Shown: positions 1 to 11,566, numbered from the stretch's first letter. The stretch: DNA of 64,000 nt from Saccharopolyspora spinosa NRRL 18395 (GCF_000194155.1 NZ_GL877880.1:106501-170500), one strand, 5' to 3'. Notes: generated from the sequence alone by a model not told the origin. A program made the numbers and translations.

Positions 1-173
1 GCGGCTTCGCGGACGGCGTTCGGCGCGGGCGTGGCGGGCTGGCCGGCGGCCAGCGAGACCACGTCGCCCTTCGACCGCTGCCGCGCTGCGGCCGCGGACA
101 GAACCTCCATCACCTGGAACGGCTCGACGGCCGCCCGCTCGGCGACCCGTAATGCAGTGGCGCTGTCGAACAT
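1..173 (-). CDS. PLP-dependent aminotransferase, class I/II, N-terminal fragment
   Basis: Reading leftward from an ATG at 171-173, this encodes an N-terminus with the segment VVSLAAGQPATPAPNAV, the usual opening of fold-type I aminotransferases, where the substrate enters near the SLAAGxP motif. Only the first 57 residues are inside the window, so the PLP lysine and the substrate class cannot be seen. Known relatives of this opening are aspartate/aromatic or valine-pyruvate-type transaminases and MocR-like proteins. The reading frame is open to the window edge. The family call rests on one motif, and the exact product is not assignable. Confidence 0.7.
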   Translation of the reverse strand, partial: MFDSATALRVAERAAVEPFQVMEVLSAAAARQRSKGDVVSLAAGQPATPAPNAVREA

Positions 174-430
174 GCCCCCAGCCTGCCAGGTGCCTGGTCA
201 ACCCCGGACACCTGGCCGCCTCCCGCTGGCACCTCTCCTTCGAATGCAAGCTCAGACACGGCCTTTGAACGCGGGCTTTGTCCTTGAAGCGGCGAAGCCG
301 CCTAGCTGTGGTGTCCGGGGAGATTGTCCTGGGTTGAGGGTGAGGAAGACCTCCGGTTGTGAAGTGGAGATGTCGAGTAACCACGTTCACGACCAGGATG
401 CCTGCGGGGACACCCCGCACCCCGGGCTAT

Positions 431-514
431 CTCGCGAGGACAGCCCCGACACGACGTATTGGACGTAACGCGCGCGGGGATCCGGGAGTCGAGAAGTCCT
501 CTGAGGTTCCGCCG
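431..514 (+). repeat. Intergenic repeat family A, short copy 1
   Basis: The 382 bp between the aminotransferase and the WXG100 gene hold no convincing gene. Bases 431-514 carry the two boxes of a repeat seen elsewhere in the window: CTCGCGAGGACAGCCCCG, then after about 50 bases CTGAGGTTCCGCC. The same pair, in the same order, lies near 6,742-6,826 and 27,353-27,436, and inverted copies lie near 20.2 and 32.4 kb. The upstream box found in longer copies is absent here. Confidence 0.6.
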
Positions 515-555
515 TCGGCACCGCCATGCAAAACGGGCCTGGAAACAGGTGCCCG

Positions 556-1767
556 TCAGTAGCCCTGGTAGCCGCCGCCCTGGGACATGGACTTCAGGCC
601 CGGGTGCCCTCCGAAGCCGCCGTAGCGGTCGAAGGTGTAGCGGACCCCGGCGATGATGTTGTCCACCGGATTCCAGATGTCGCCGTGCCCGGGGAGCTTG
701 TGCGCCTGGAACGTCGGGTCGATGCACTGCATCAGGCCCTTCGACGGCGTTCCCTTCGCTGCGTTGGAGTCCCAGTCGTTGATCGCGTGCGGGTTGCCGC
801 CCGACTCCTTCTGGATGATCGTCCAGATCTCGTCGATGTTGTCCTCGGTGACCGGGATGCCGTTGGCTTGCAAGATCTTGATGGCCTCCCGGATCCACTG
901 CTCGACGTTGCCGGGCGGCGGACCGCTGCTGGGCGGGCCACCGCTGGGCCCGAGGCCACCGCCGCCACCGCCGCCTCCGCCACCGGAGCCGCCGGAGCCG
1001 CCGGATTCACCGCCCCCGCCACCACCGGCACCACCAGAACCGCCAGAACCGCCGGACCCGCCGGATGAGCTCGACTCGGCGCCGGGCGTGGCGGACTGCT
1101 GGTTGGTCTGCGAGGGCGGGGTCACGTCCCAGTCGACCTGCCGCCCCGGGGTCGGCGTGAACGGTTGCTCGCCGGCCTTCGGCAGTGAGGACAACGCTCC
1201 GGTGAGCCCTGCCGCGGCGCCGCGCAACTCGCCCAGCGCGGCGTCGAGCTTCGAGTTCGCCTCGTCGATCTTCCCCTTGGCCTCCTGGGCGTGGTCCTGC
1301 ATGGCCTTCCTGATGGCCTCGTCGCGCCGTCCCGCCGCCTCCTCCTTGGCGGCCTGGTCGGTCGTTCCGGCGATCTCCTTCTGGTAGGCGTCCTCGGCGC
1401 GCCGCGCATCGGCCAGCGCCCGCTCGCCGATCGCGTTGGCCTGGTCTTTGGCGGCCTGCACCGCCTCCGCCGCTCGGTCCAGCACGTCGGCCGAGCTCTG
1501 CAACGCCTCGCGGGCCTTGTCGAACCCGCCGGTCATCTTGCCCATGTAGGCGACGAAGGCGTCCGCGGAGGCACCCTCCCACGCCCCGTCGAGACTGCGC
1601 ACGGACTGGTCTAGATCGTGCCCGTGGTCGCCGGTCGTACCGGCCGCCTCGCGCCAGCGGTTGCCGATCGCGCGGATGTCCTCCGGTTTGCTGTCCTCGA
1701 TCTTGCGCAGCTGCTCGGCGAGCTCGCCCCCACCGGGCTTGCTCGCCACCTCTCCTGAAATCCCCAT
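556..1767 (-). CDS. WXG100-type N-terminus fused to an SLT-type transglycosylase domain
   Basis: A 403-residue protein in three parts. Residues about 10-110 are a helical WXG100-like domain with the turn motif W63-E64-G65. Residues about 215-285 are a Gly/Ser/Pro linker with long glycine runs. Residues about 287-390 are a lytic-transglycosylase-like (SLT/resuscitation-type) domain with KESGGNP, whose Glu at about 321 is in the catalytic position, and GLMQ further on. There is no signal peptide. By family knowledge this would be a type VII (ESX-like) secretion substrate that cleaves peptidoglycan. It lies 12 bp downstream of a second small T7SS-type gene, so the two are probably co-transcribed. 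No EccC/EccD core gene is in the window. Confidence 0.8.
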   Translation of the reverse strand: MGISGEVASKPGGGELAEQLRKIEDSKPEDIRAIGNRWREAAGTTGDHGHDLDQSVRSLDGAWEGASADAFVAYMGKMTGGFDKAREALQSSADVLDRAAEAVQAAKDQANAIGERALADARRAEDAYQKEIAGTTDQAAKEEAAGRRDEAIRKAMQDHAQEAKGKIDEANSKLDAALGELRGAAAGLTGALSSLPKAGEQPFTPTPGRQVDWDVTPPSQTNQQSATPGAESSSSGGSGGSGGSGGAGGGGGGESGGSGGSGGGGGGGGGGLGPSGGPPSSGPPPGNVEQWIREAIKILQANGIPVTEDNIDEIWTIIQKESGGNPHAINDWDSNAAKGTPSKGLMQCIDPTFQAHKLPGHGDIWNPVDNIIAGVRYTFDRYGGFGGHPGLKSMSQGGGYQGY

Positions 1768-1779
1768 CTGGTCCCCAGT

Positions 1780-2079
1780 TCAGCGGAACGATTCGACGTT
1801 CGCCTGGTCGATGTCCTCGACGGTGGTCCGCACCGCGTCGAGCGCGCTGCTCGCGCTGCGCAGCAACTGCTCCCCGGCGTCCAGCTCCCGCTTGCCCGTG
1901 GCGTCGAGCTCGGTGATCGCGGACGCGAACGATCCCGCCGCCTCCAGCTCGCCGAAGATCGCGCCGTCGACGTGCTGGCCTTCGAAGCCGTCTCCGACCG
2001 CCCCGACCGGCCCGGCCTTGCCGTCCAACACCGCTCGGCAGTCCTCCAGGGCTTGTATGTTGTAGCCCGCCTGGGTCAC
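1780..2079 (-). CDS. Small EspC/WXG100-like type VII secretion protein
   Basis: A 99-residue, entirely helical, acidic protein with no signal peptide and no cysteine. Size and layout fit the EspC/DUF2580 or WXG100 superfamily (about 100 residues, two helices separated by a turn), although no WXG triplet is visible. It is the first gene of a two-gene unit, its stop lying 12 bp upstream of the WXG100-transglycosylase start. The pairing suggests a heterodimeric partner or chaperone for that effector. A lone T7SS-like small protein of unknown role is the alternative. Confidence 0.6.
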   Translation of the reverse strand: MTQAGYNIQALEDCRAVLDGKAGPVGAVGDGFEGQHVDGAIFGELEAAGSFASAITELDATGKRELDAGEQLLRSASSALDAVRTTVEDIDQANVESFR

Positions 2080-2161
2080 GGCTCCTCCTCGCGCTCAACC
2101 CCGCACATTCGACGGCGGGCACTGCGGCCCGGTTCCGCGGGCCAGAGCAAGAACATCAGAA

Positions 2162-2205
2162 AAACCCGCCCGGTGTCGGGGAATTCCCAATCATCGGGCG
2201 GGTTT
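2162..2205 (-). terminator. Rho-independent-type hairpin after purD
   Basis: Inverted repeat AAACCCGCCCG (2162-2172) and CGGGCGGGTTT (2195-2205), 11-bp perfect arms around a 22-nt loop. It lies just past the purD stop and upstream of the EspC-like gene, so it most likely ends purD transcription. Confidence 0.8.
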
Positions 2206-2224
2206 CAGCGAAGTTTCGAGCCAG

Positions 2225-3487
<1,263 letters not shown>

Positions 3488-3708
3488 AAACCGTGAGGGT
3501 AGAGCGTGCGGCACGCCACGTCCGCAATGCCCCCGCCAATCCTCGCGCGGATGCCTCACGTGGCTAGATCATCCGGCCGGTCCCGGTAGTTCACCTGGCC
3601 GTTGTCGCCGGGTCTCCGCGCCTTGCGCGAATGGTCGATTACGGCGGTCAGTGTTTTGCCCGAATGTGCAGCGTTGATCGACATGCTGCGCGAGACACAG
3701 GAGGGCAA

Positions 3709-4824
3709 ATGACGATCCGGGTACGCATGACGGCTCTGTCCGTCGCGGGCGCAGCGGCGTTGGGGCTCATCACCGCGCCCGCCATCGCCGCACCGAACGG
3801 GCCGCAGGACAACGACCAGGTGGCGGTCTTCGGGCACCGAGGTGCCTCCGGGTACCGGCCGGAGCACACGCTGGCCTCGTATGAGCTGGCGGCCCGGATG
3901 GGTGCCGACTACATCGAGCCGGACCTGGTGCCCACCAAGGACGGCGTGCTGGTCGCGCGGCACGAGAACGAGATCGGCGGCACCACCGACGTCGCCGCGC
4001 ATCCCGAGTTCACCGCCCGCAAGACCACCAAGGTCATCGACGGCACCTCGATCACCGGGTGGTTCACCGAGGACTTCACCCTCGCCGAGCTCAAGACGCT
4101 GCGCGCCAAGGAGCGCATCCCGGCAATCCGGCCGAACAACACGATCTACAACGGCCGCTACGAGGTGCCGACGTTCCAGGAGGTCCTGGACCTGCGCGAG
4201 CGGCTGTCCCGGGAGCTGCACCGCGAGATCGGCGTCGCCCCGGAGACCAAACACCCCAGCTACTTCGCCAAGCTCGGCCTGCCGCTGGAGCCCGGCGTGG
4301 TCAAGGCGCTGACCCGCAGCGGCCTGAACCGGCCGAAGGCCAAGGTCGCCGTGCAGTCGTTCGAGGTGGGCAACCTCAAGGAGCTCGACCGGGTGCTGCG
4401 GGTGCAGCTCGTGCAGCTGATCAGCAACTCCGGCGCGCCGCAGGACTTCATCGAGTCCGGTGACCCGCGCACCTACGCCGACCTGGTCAAGCCGGAGGGC
4501 CTGCGGGAGATCGCCGGGTATGCGGACGTGATCGGCCCGGACACGAAGGTGATCCTGCCGGTGAACGCCGACGGCTTCCTCACCAAGCCGACCAACGTCG
4601 TCGCCGACGCGCACGCGGCCGGGCTCGACGTGGTGCCGTACACGGTCCGCGCGGAGAACAACTTCCTGCCGGCCGACTTCCGGTCCTCGGCCGACCCGGC
4701 CGCTTTCGGCGACGTCTTCGGGTTCTTCCGGGCGCTGTTCGACCAGGGCATCGACGGAATCTTCAGCGACCAGCCGGACATCGCCGTCACCGCCCGCGAC
4801 GACTTCGCTGCGACGCACCGCTGA
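3709..4824 (+). CDS. Secreted glycerophosphodiester phosphodiesterase
   Basis: Hydrolyses glycerophosphodiesters to glycerol-3-phosphate and an alcohol, here outside the membrane. The start at 3709 follows an AGGAGGGC ribosome site, giving 371 residues. A signal peptide of about 28 residues ends at the Ala-rich stretch before PNGPQD. The GDPD active site is complete: H43-R44 in GHRGASG, E70 and D72 in YIEPDLV, and H85 in ARHE. Further hallmarks are PTFQEVL and the C-terminal DGIFSDQPD. It is longer than cytoplasmic UgpQ and matches the periplasmic GlpQ-like type. It stands alone between purD (divergent) and an antiporter. Confidence 0.93.
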   Translation: MTIRVRMTALSVAGAAALGLITAPAIAAPNGPQDNDQVAVFGHRGASGYRPEHTLASYELAARMGADYIEPDLVPTKDGVLVARHENEIGGTTDVAAHPEFTARKTTKVIDGTSITGWFTEDFTLAELKTLRAKERIPAIRPNNTIYNGRYEVPTFQEVLDLRERLSRELHREIGVAPETKHPSYFAKLGLPLEPGVVKALTRSGLNRPKAKVAVQSFEVGNLKELDRVLRVQLVQLISNSGAPQDFIESGDPRTYADLVKPEGLREIAGYADVIGPDTKVILPVNADGFLTKPTNVVADAHAAGLDVVPYTVRAENNFLPADFRSSADPAAFGDVFGFFRALFDQGIDGIFSDQPDIAVTARDDFAATHR

Positions 4825-4844
4825 GCCAGCTCCTAGCGGTCCCC

Positions 4845-4910
4845 GGGAACCGCAGTTTCAATTGAAACTGTGGTTCCCGGTGTTTCGTGCACAGTTTCAA
4901 TTGAAACTGT
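4845..4910. repeat. Palindrome family B, pair 1 (CAGTTTCAATTGAAACTG)
   Basis: Two copies of an 18-bp perfect palindrome in the gap between the GDPD gene and the antiporter. The first (4853-4870) sits in a 34-bp inverted repeat with GGGAACC/GGTTCCC flanks (4845-4878). The second (4891-4910) extends to a perfect 20-bp palindrome. The same 18-mer occurs as a pair at 16,489-16,567. It could be a cruciform terminator or a protein-binding site. Confidence 0.85.
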
Positions 4911-5015
4911 GGTCGACATCTGGGCGCGAGTCACCGGCCGCGCCGAGTCACCGGCCGCGCCGAGCAATTGGGCCATCGGGCCGCCTAACCTGCCCATGAT
5001 GGACGGAGGTGCTCG

Positions 5016-6629
5016 GTGGCCCAACTGCTGCTCGTCCTGATCGGTGCGCTGCTGGTCACCGCTGTCGCGCGGAGCCGCGAGATCGCCTCCCCGCTGCTGC
5101 TGGTCCTCGTCGGCCTCGTCGCGTCGCTGATCCCCGGCACGGCGCAGCTGGAGATCGATCCCGAGCTGCTGCTGACCGTCGTGCTCCCGCCGCTGCTCTA
5201 CGCCGCCGCGCTGGAGAGCTCCTACACCAACTTCCGGGCGCGGATCGCGCCGATCGTGCACCACGGCGTGCTGCAGGTCGTGGCCACGTCGTTCCTGATC
5301 GGCTGGCTGGCCTACACGCTCATCCCGGAACTGCCGCTGGACTCGGCGATCGTGCTCGGCGCGGTCATCGCGCCGCCGGACGCGGTCACCGCCGCCGCGA
5401 TCGGCCGCCAGCTGAAGCTGCCGCGCGGCGTGATGACGGTCCTCGGCGGGGAAAGCCTGATCAACGACGCCGCGGCGCTGACCATCTACCGGGTGGCGAT
5501 CGCCGCGGTCGTCGGCACCACGCCGACCCTGGCCCAGGGGGCGCTGGTGTTCGTGCTGGCCGTGGTGGACGGCATCGTCGTCGGGCTGGTGTTCGGGATA
5601 CTCGCGCAGATCGCCCGGACCCGCGTGCCGGACGTGCAGGTGGCGACCGTGCTGGGGGTGCTCGTGCCGTTCATCGCCTACCTCACCGCCGAGCAGCTGC
5701 ACGGTTCCGGCGTGCTCGCGGTGGTGACCGCCGGGCTGTACGTCGGCCACAACCAGCCGCGTGCCCGGGCCGCGGGGCGGCTCCAGGAGCACACCGTCTG
5801 GGCGTCGATCAACCTCCTGCTGGAAAGCCTGGTGTTCGCTTACATCGGGCTGCAGCTGCACTCCGTCGTCGCAGCGCTCGTCGCTTCCGGGCGCAACATC
5901 GGCGCGGTGCTGGTGCACGCGCTGATCATCCTGGCCGCGACGATCGGCATCCGGATCGTGTGGATGTTCTGCTCCAACTACCTGCCAGGTCTGTCGCAGC
6001 TGCTGGCCACCACCATGAAGCTCGGCAGCCGGTGGCGGCGCACCGCCGTGCTCTCGTGGGCCGGGATGCGCGGCGTGGTCACCCTCGCGGCCGCGGGCGC
6101 GATCCCGCACACCACCGGCACCGGTGAGCCGTTCCCGGCGCGGGAACTGATCCAGTTCATGGCGTTCGTGATCGCGGTCGGCACGATCCTGGTGCAGGGG
6201 ACGACGCTGCCGTGGCTGATCCGCAAGCTCGGCGTCACCGACCCGGACGAGGCCGCGCGCGACGACCAGGCCGAGTCGGAGGCCCGCGTGACCGCGACCA
6301 ACGCCGCCCTGCACTACCTGGACGGGCTCACGCCCGACGACCTGCACACCAGCCCGGAGCACTTCGACCGGATCATCGGCCGGATGCGGGACCTGGTGGA
6401 GCACCAGGGGATGGCGGCGGCGGAGCAGGTCGGGCGCACGCCCGACGAGCGGGCGGACACCGCGAGCAAGGTGTTCTCCGACCTGCGCCGCGACCTGATC
6501 GAGGTACAGCGCTCGGCGATGGCCGACGAACGGGACGCGGGCAACGTCGACGACGAGGTGCTGCGCCGCGTCCTGCGCGAACTGGACCTACAGGAAGCCG
6601 CCCTGGACAGCTCCTGGCGAAACCGCTGA
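5016..6629 (+). CDS. Na+/H+ antiporter, CPA1 (NhaP-type) family
   Basis: A polytopic membrane protein of 537 residues that by family exchanges Na+ (or K+) for protons. GTG start at 5016 follows GGAGGT. About 12 hydrophobic segments fill residues 1-420. The family motif IAPPDAVTAAAI has the paired-acid region in the membrane, followed by GGESLINDAAAL and the late GMRGVVTLAAA. After residue about 420 comes a soluble, charged, helical tail typical of bacterial CPA1 proteins, probably regulatory. It is a single gene, flanked by palindrome repeats upstream and an intergenic repeat downstream. Confidence 0.92.
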   Translation: MAQLLLVLIGALLVTAVARSREIASPLLLVLVGLVASLIPGTAQLEIDPELLLTVVLPPLLYAAALESSYTNFRARIAPIVHHGVLQVVATSFLIGWLAYTLIPELPLDSAIVLGAVIAPPDAVTAAAIGRQLKLPRGVMTVLGGESLINDAAALTIYRVAIAAVVGTTPTLAQGALVFVLAVVDGIVVGLVFGILAQIARTRVPDVQVATVLGVLVPFIAYLTAEQLHGSGVLAVVTAGLYVGHNQPRARAAGRLQEHTVWASINLLLESLVFAYIGLQLHSVVAALVASGRNIGAVLVHALIILAATIGIRIVWMFCSNYLPGLSQLLATTMKLGSRWRRTAVLSWAGMRGVVTLAAAGAIPHTTGTGEPFPARELIQFMAFVIAVGTILVQGTTLPWLIRKLGVTDPDEAARDDQAESEARVTATNAALHYLDGLTPDDLHTSPEHFDRIIGRMRDLVEHQGMAAAEQVGRTPDERADTASKVFSDLRRDLIEVQRSAMADERDAGNVDDEVLRRVLRELDLQEAALDSSWRNR

Positions 6630-6661
6630 CCGCAGTTGCCGAACGGCCGGGGACGATCTGA

Positions 6662-6858
6662 TTGCGCCTTTTTCATCCTGGCCGATCCGCGGCCGCCTTG
6701 CCCCACCCTCGCAACCGGCACCGCCGCGGGTTCTCAGTGGCCCTCTCGCGAGGACAGCCCCGGACACGACGTACGGACATACGTGTCCGGGATCCCACCG
6801 CCGAGAAGGCCGCTGAGGTTCCGCCACCTGGAAACGCTCGTTGAAATTGCGGTTCAAC
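6662..6858 (+). repeat. Intergenic repeat family A, long copy 2
   Basis: Fills the gap between the antiporter and purA stop codons. In order: TTTTTCATCCTGGCCGATCC (from 6669), GCAACCGGCACCGCCGCGGG, CTCGCGAGGACAGCCCCG, GGGATCCCACCGCCGAGAAG, GCTGAGGTTCCGCC, and TTGAAATTGCGG at the right end. The same boxes in the same order occur at 27,238-27,478. It lies between convergent genes and contains no credible reading frame. Confidence 0.75.
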
Positions 6859-8145
<1,287 letters not shown>

Positions 8146-8248
8146 GTGAAACTCCAACCTGGATTGGGTGGTCGCCAGCGTGACCGCACGCTTCGCCCGC
8201 TCCCACCACGGGGTATGCCGGTCGATCAGGGTAAACCAGGAGCGAAAC

Positions 8249-8950
8249 GTGAGTACCACCGCATTGTCCTGCGGAAACGTCGAGCGCGCAGCGCGCCCGT
8301 CCGGTGACGGAGTGCAATGGTTCGACGTCCCGGCCACGCCGGGCCGCGACGACGTGGACCCGCTGGTCGCCGGCACCGAGGAGCGGCTGGTGGTGCACGG
8401 CACCGACGCCGACCTCGCGGCGGTGGTGCTGCGCCTGCTCCGCAAGAGCCGGCTGACCGACCTGGTCGTCGGCTACGTCCCGGTCGCCGACTCGCCGGCC
8501 GCGCGGCTGTGGGGCCTCCGGGTCGGCGACTTCGACCGCGCGCTCATCGCGGCGCCGCGTCCGGCGGCGTTGATCAGGGACGATTCGGGCGGCGTGCTGC
8601 TCGGCGAGGGGACGATCGAGCCGATCACCGGCCAGGTGTACTGCGACGACGAGCAGGTGCTCAACGGCGCCGCGGTCAGCATCACCATCTCGCCGGACCC
8701 GGCCGCCACACCGTTGCCGGAGCCCACCGCGGATCCGCTGAGCGCCATGCTCGAGCCGGCCGCCGACGGCCTGCTGGTCACCACCGTCCGCCGCGGCCTG
8801 CTGCGCCGCCGGCGCGACGTCACGCGCGGTCGCGCGGTGCAGGCGTCGTTCCGCTCGGCGACGGTGCGTCGCGACGGCGTGGCCCATCCGCGCCCGATGG
8901 AGAAATGGGTCTGGTACCGGCACACCGAGGACCTCCAACTGGCCTACTGA
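8249..8950 (+). CDS. Conserved actinobacterial protein of unknown function
   Basis: Predicted cytoplasmic protein of 233 residues from a GTG at 8249, preceded by AGGAGC at a suitable distance. No signal peptide or membrane segment. The body alternates short beta-rich stretches (VVHGTDADLAAVVLRLL; DLVVGYVPVADSPAARLWGL) and ends with an arginine-rich stretch and WVWYRHTEDLQLAY. The fold is vaguely like the C-terminal domain of bacterial lipid kinases, but I see no diagnostic motif and do not assign that function. It is divergent from purA, sharing a 103-bp promoter gap. Confidence 0.6.
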   Translation: MSTTALSCGNVERAARPSGDGVQWFDVPATPGRDDVDPLVAGTEERLVVHGTDADLAAVVLRLLRKSRLTDLVVGYVPVADSPAARLWGLRVGDFDRALIAAPRPAALIRDDSGGVLLGEGTIEPITGQVYCDDEQVLNGAAVSITISPDPAATPLPEPTADPLSAMLEPAADGLLVTTVRRGLLRRRRDVTRGRAVQASFRSATVRRDGVAHPRPMEKWVWYRHTEDLQLAY

Positions 8951-9286
8951 AAGCAGAACTCCGCATTTCGACCAAATAGGATCCGATTCCACCCGAATTG
9001 GGATCCCCGACGCGCAACGCCCTGACCTGCGCCAATCCGGGCCGGATTGGTCCGAAATCACCCATTCCAAAACGGGACGAGTGCCGGCGGAACCAACTCG
9101 GCGGGCCGCAATTCCGATGACTTCCGGAACAGGTGTGCCGGATGGTGCGAAATTAACCAAGAGGTGGCACGATCGTGGCGGTTTCACGCCAAGTCATCCA
9201 TTGGTCACGCTCCGGCATTGTCTCGGCCACCCGCGTGGGCAATGGTCAACACGGACACCGGCGAGACGCCCATGCGGAGGGAAGCC
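8951..9286. other. Gene-free stretch
   Basis: About 336 bp between two co-directional genes, somewhat AT-richer than its neighbours. I see no frame with a start, ribosome site and good codon use. It presumably contains the promoter of the secreted HNH gene. Confidence 0.5.
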
Positions 9287-9925
9287 ATGAGAGGCCACCG
9301 ATCGTTGCGCGCCACCCTGACCGCCCTGCCCCTGGCGGGTGCCCTCGGCCTCGCGCTGGCCGTTCCGGCCAGCGCCGAGCCGCCCGGCATTCCCAGCCCG
9401 GAGACGGCGAAGACCGAACTCACTGAGCTGACCGTCGCGCCGGAGGGCCCGATGGACGGCTACAGCCGGGAGAAGTTCCCGCACTGGATCGAAGGCCCGG
9501 ACGGCTGCAACACCCGCGAGGCGGTGCTCAAGCGCGACGGGAAGGACGTGGCGGTCGGCTCGGACTGCTACCCGACTTCCGGCAGCTGGTTCAGCCCCTA
9601 CGACGGTGCGACCTGGACCAAACCGTCCGATTTGGACATCGACCACGTCGTGCCGCTGGCCGCCGCGTGGCGCTCCGGCGCCGCGAAGTGGACCCAGGAC
9701 CAGCGCCAGGCGTTCGCCAACGACCTGGAAGGCCCGCAGCTGATCGCGGTCACCGACAACGTCAACCAGTCCAAGGGCGACCAAACTCCGGACGAGTGGA
9801 TGCCGCCGGAGGCCGGCTACCACTGCAAGTACGCGTCGATGTGGGTCGGCACCAAGCACAAGTACCAGCTGACCGTCACCGACGCGGAGAAGTCCGCGCT
9901 GCAGAAGGCCCTCAACGGCTGCTGA
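9287..9925 (+). CDS. Secreted HNH-family nuclease (GmrSD C-terminal/DUF1524-like)
   Basis: A 212-residue exported protein with a signal peptide (residues 1-30, ending ...VPASAE). I chose ATG 9287 because GGAGGG lies 5 bp upstream. The C-terminal domain has DIDHVVPLAAAW (D119-H120), then NDLEGPQLIAVTDNVNQSKGD and DEWMPP. These fit the beta-beta-alpha-Me core of DUF1524/HNH proteins, where the His is catalytic and the Asn/Asp bind metal. Four or more Cys (C74, C94, C180, C212) could form disulfides outside the cell. The likely role is extracellular DNA degradation or nutrient scavenging. No immunity gene is adjacent. Confidence 0.88.
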   Translation: MRGHRSLRATLTALPLAGALGLALAVPASAEPPGIPSPETAKTELTELTVAPEGPMDGYSREKFPHWIEGPDGCNTREAVLKRDGKDVAVGSDCYPTSGSWFSPYDGATWTKPSDLDIDHVVPLAAAWRSGAAKWTQDQRQAFANDLEGPQLIAVTDNVNQSKGDQTPDEWMPPEAGYHCKYASMWVGTKHKYQLTVTDAEKSALQKALNGC

Positions 9926-10071
9926 TCACCGGTGCCCCGCCTGACCGGCGGGGCACCACCCCGCCAGGACCTGGCCGACGCGGCGGTTTCGCGCGAAATC
10001 GCCGTCCGGACGCGCCAGGTCCTGACAGGACATACTGGGGGCATCCGAGGCGTCGTGAAGAGGACGGTTCG

Positions 10072-10353
10072 ATGTCAGACCACGCAGAGCACGCAGCGAT
10101 GCTGCGTTCCGAGGTGACCGCGCCGCCGGGTGGGGTGATGACCGACGAGGTCGGGGTGATCACCGGCGACCTGGAGCTGGCCACCGAATGCACCGACGGC
10201 GACGTGACGGTGTGGGTGCGCTACGCGGGCGCCGCCGAGTGGTACCGGCTCTCGGCCGCCGACTGCCACCTCCACGACCCGCGCGATCACGGCGCGCTGC
10301 ACACCGCCCTGGTAGCGGTCCTGCACCGCCCCAATGCCGACCTACGTGGTTGA
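10072..10353 (+). CDS. Small conserved hypothetical protein
   Basis: A 93-residue acidic protein from ATG 10072, with GAGGA 7 bp upstream. No signal peptide, membrane span or recognised motif. The compact alternation (GDVTVWVRYAGAAEWYRL) suggests a small beta-sheet domain, and the C-terminal part is helical. It converges on the FUSC gene with only 11 bp between stops. Function is unknown. Codon use is typical of the host, so I believe it is real. Confidence 0.6.
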   Translation: MSDHAEHAAMLRSEVTAPPGGVMTDEVGVITGDLELATECTDGDVTVWVRYAGAAEWYRLSAADCHLHDPRDHGALHTALVAVLHRPNADLRG

Positions 10354-10364
10354 CCGAGGGGCCA

Positions 10365-11468
10365 TCACCCGGACTTCTCCTCGGGGTGCAGGGGCGGTAG
10401 GGCGGCAATCGCTTCGATTCGGCTGAGGCCCGTGGCTTGCAGGAGGTCCACCGCGATCGAGCGGACCTGCATAACCACCACCTGCATCGAGAAGTCCCCC
10501 TCGCCGAGGAGCTCCACTGTGGACTTCTTGGCAACCGACCGGGCCCCCTCGCGGGTCTGCAGCGGATCCACACCGCTGGCCAGCTCGTCACGCAGCAGCA
10601 CCACGGCGCCCGCCAACTCCTCCAGGAGGCCCGGCAGCGGGCGGGGCACCGGCTCGCCGTCCCGCAGCGCGGCGAGCGCCCGTCGCGCCAGCACACGGGT
10701 GTTGCGCAGCGCGCGGTCGATCGGCGTCGCCGCCGTCTCGTAGCGCTCCAAGTCGCCGCGCCGCCGCCACCGGATGGGCGCGAACCGCGCGATCTCCTGC
10801 CCAGCCTCCAGCGCGGTGCGGAGTTCTTCCACGTGCTTCTGGCTCTTGCGCGCCTTCGCGAGCACATCAGTGGCGAGATCGAGATCCTGCCGCGCCACCG
10901 CGTTCCCGACACCGCGCAGCGCGTCGGCGAGGGCACCGAGCACGAGGCGCCCGTTGCGGTGCGCCACGGCGAGCGGGTTCGCCGGCAGCAGTGCGGCGAC
11001 GATGAAGCCGACCAGGCCGCCGATCGCCGCGTCGATCATGCGGGTCAGCCCGCCCGCGCTGGCCGGTGGCAGCAGCGTCGCGACCAGCACCGACGACGAC
11101 GCGGCCTGCAGCACGATCACGCCTCCGCTGTCCAGCAGCACCGCGGTGCTCATGGCCAACGCGACGACCAGCGCGATCTGCCAGGCGCCGGTGCCGATGA
11201 ACGAGATCAGGATGTCGCCGACGCCGATCCCGATGCTGACGCCGACCACCAGCTCCAGGGCCCGCCGCATCCGCTGGCCCAGCGTGACGCCGAGCGAGAT
11301 GACGGCGGCGATCGGCGCGAAGAACGGGGCCGGGTGCCCGAACAAGTGGCGCGCCAGGAACCACGCGAGGCCGGCCGCGATCGCGCACTGGGCGATCGGA
11401 ACGCCGGTGCGCATGAGGCGACGCAAGCGGCGGACGAGCTCCTCGCGCAATCGATGCACGGTGGACAT
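10365..11468 (-). CDS. FUSC-family (aromatic-acid exporter-like) membrane protein
   Basis: A 367-residue integral membrane protein. The N-terminal 170 residues hold about six hydrophobic segments starting at GVPIAQCAIAAGLAWFLA. APFFAPIAAVISLGVTLGQ, then RALELVVGVSIGIGVGD, is the pattern of the FUSC/ArAE_1 domain. The C-terminal 190 residues are soluble, helical and charged, as in YeeA/AaeB-type efflux proteins. By family it would export aromatic acids or similar small molecules. It has no adjoining membrane-fusion protein, as is usual in actinobacteria. The stop is 11 bp from the convergent small gene. Confidence 0.82.
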   Translation of the reverse strand: MSTVHRLREELVRRLRRLMRTGVPIAQCAIAAGLAWFLARHLFGHPAPFFAPIAAVISLGVTLGQRMRRALELVVGVSIGIGVGDILISFIGTGAWQIALVVALAMSTAVLLDSGGVIVLQAASSSVLVATLLPPASAGGLTRMIDAAIGGLVGFIVAALLPANPLAVAHRNGRLVLGALADALRGVGNAVARQDLDLATDVLAKARKSQKHVEELRTALEAGQEIARFAPIRWRRRGDLERYETAATPIDRALRNTRVLARRALAALRDGEPVPRPLPGLLEELAGAVVLLRDELASGVDPLQTREGARSVAKKSTVELLGEGDFSMQVVVMQVRSIAVDLLQATGLSRIEAIAALPPLHPEEKSG

Positions 11469-11525
11469 TGTCCGACAGATCCCGGCGCAATCCGAGCGTC
11501 ACCGAAGTGATCCTCGCTTGATCTT

Positions 11526-11556
11526 CGGGTGCGCGACCGGACCGGTCGCGCACCCG
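11526..11556 (-). terminator. Very tight hairpin after the DUF3151 gene
   Basis: CGGGTGCGCGACCGG (11526-11540) and its exact complement CCGGTCGCGCACCCG (11542-11556), 15-bp arms around a single base. It lies 10 bp past the DUF3151 stop. In practice the loop would open by a few bases. It could act for both strands, since the next gene left (FUSC) runs away from it. Confidence 0.8.
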
Positions 11557-11566
11557 AGGACTCCGC

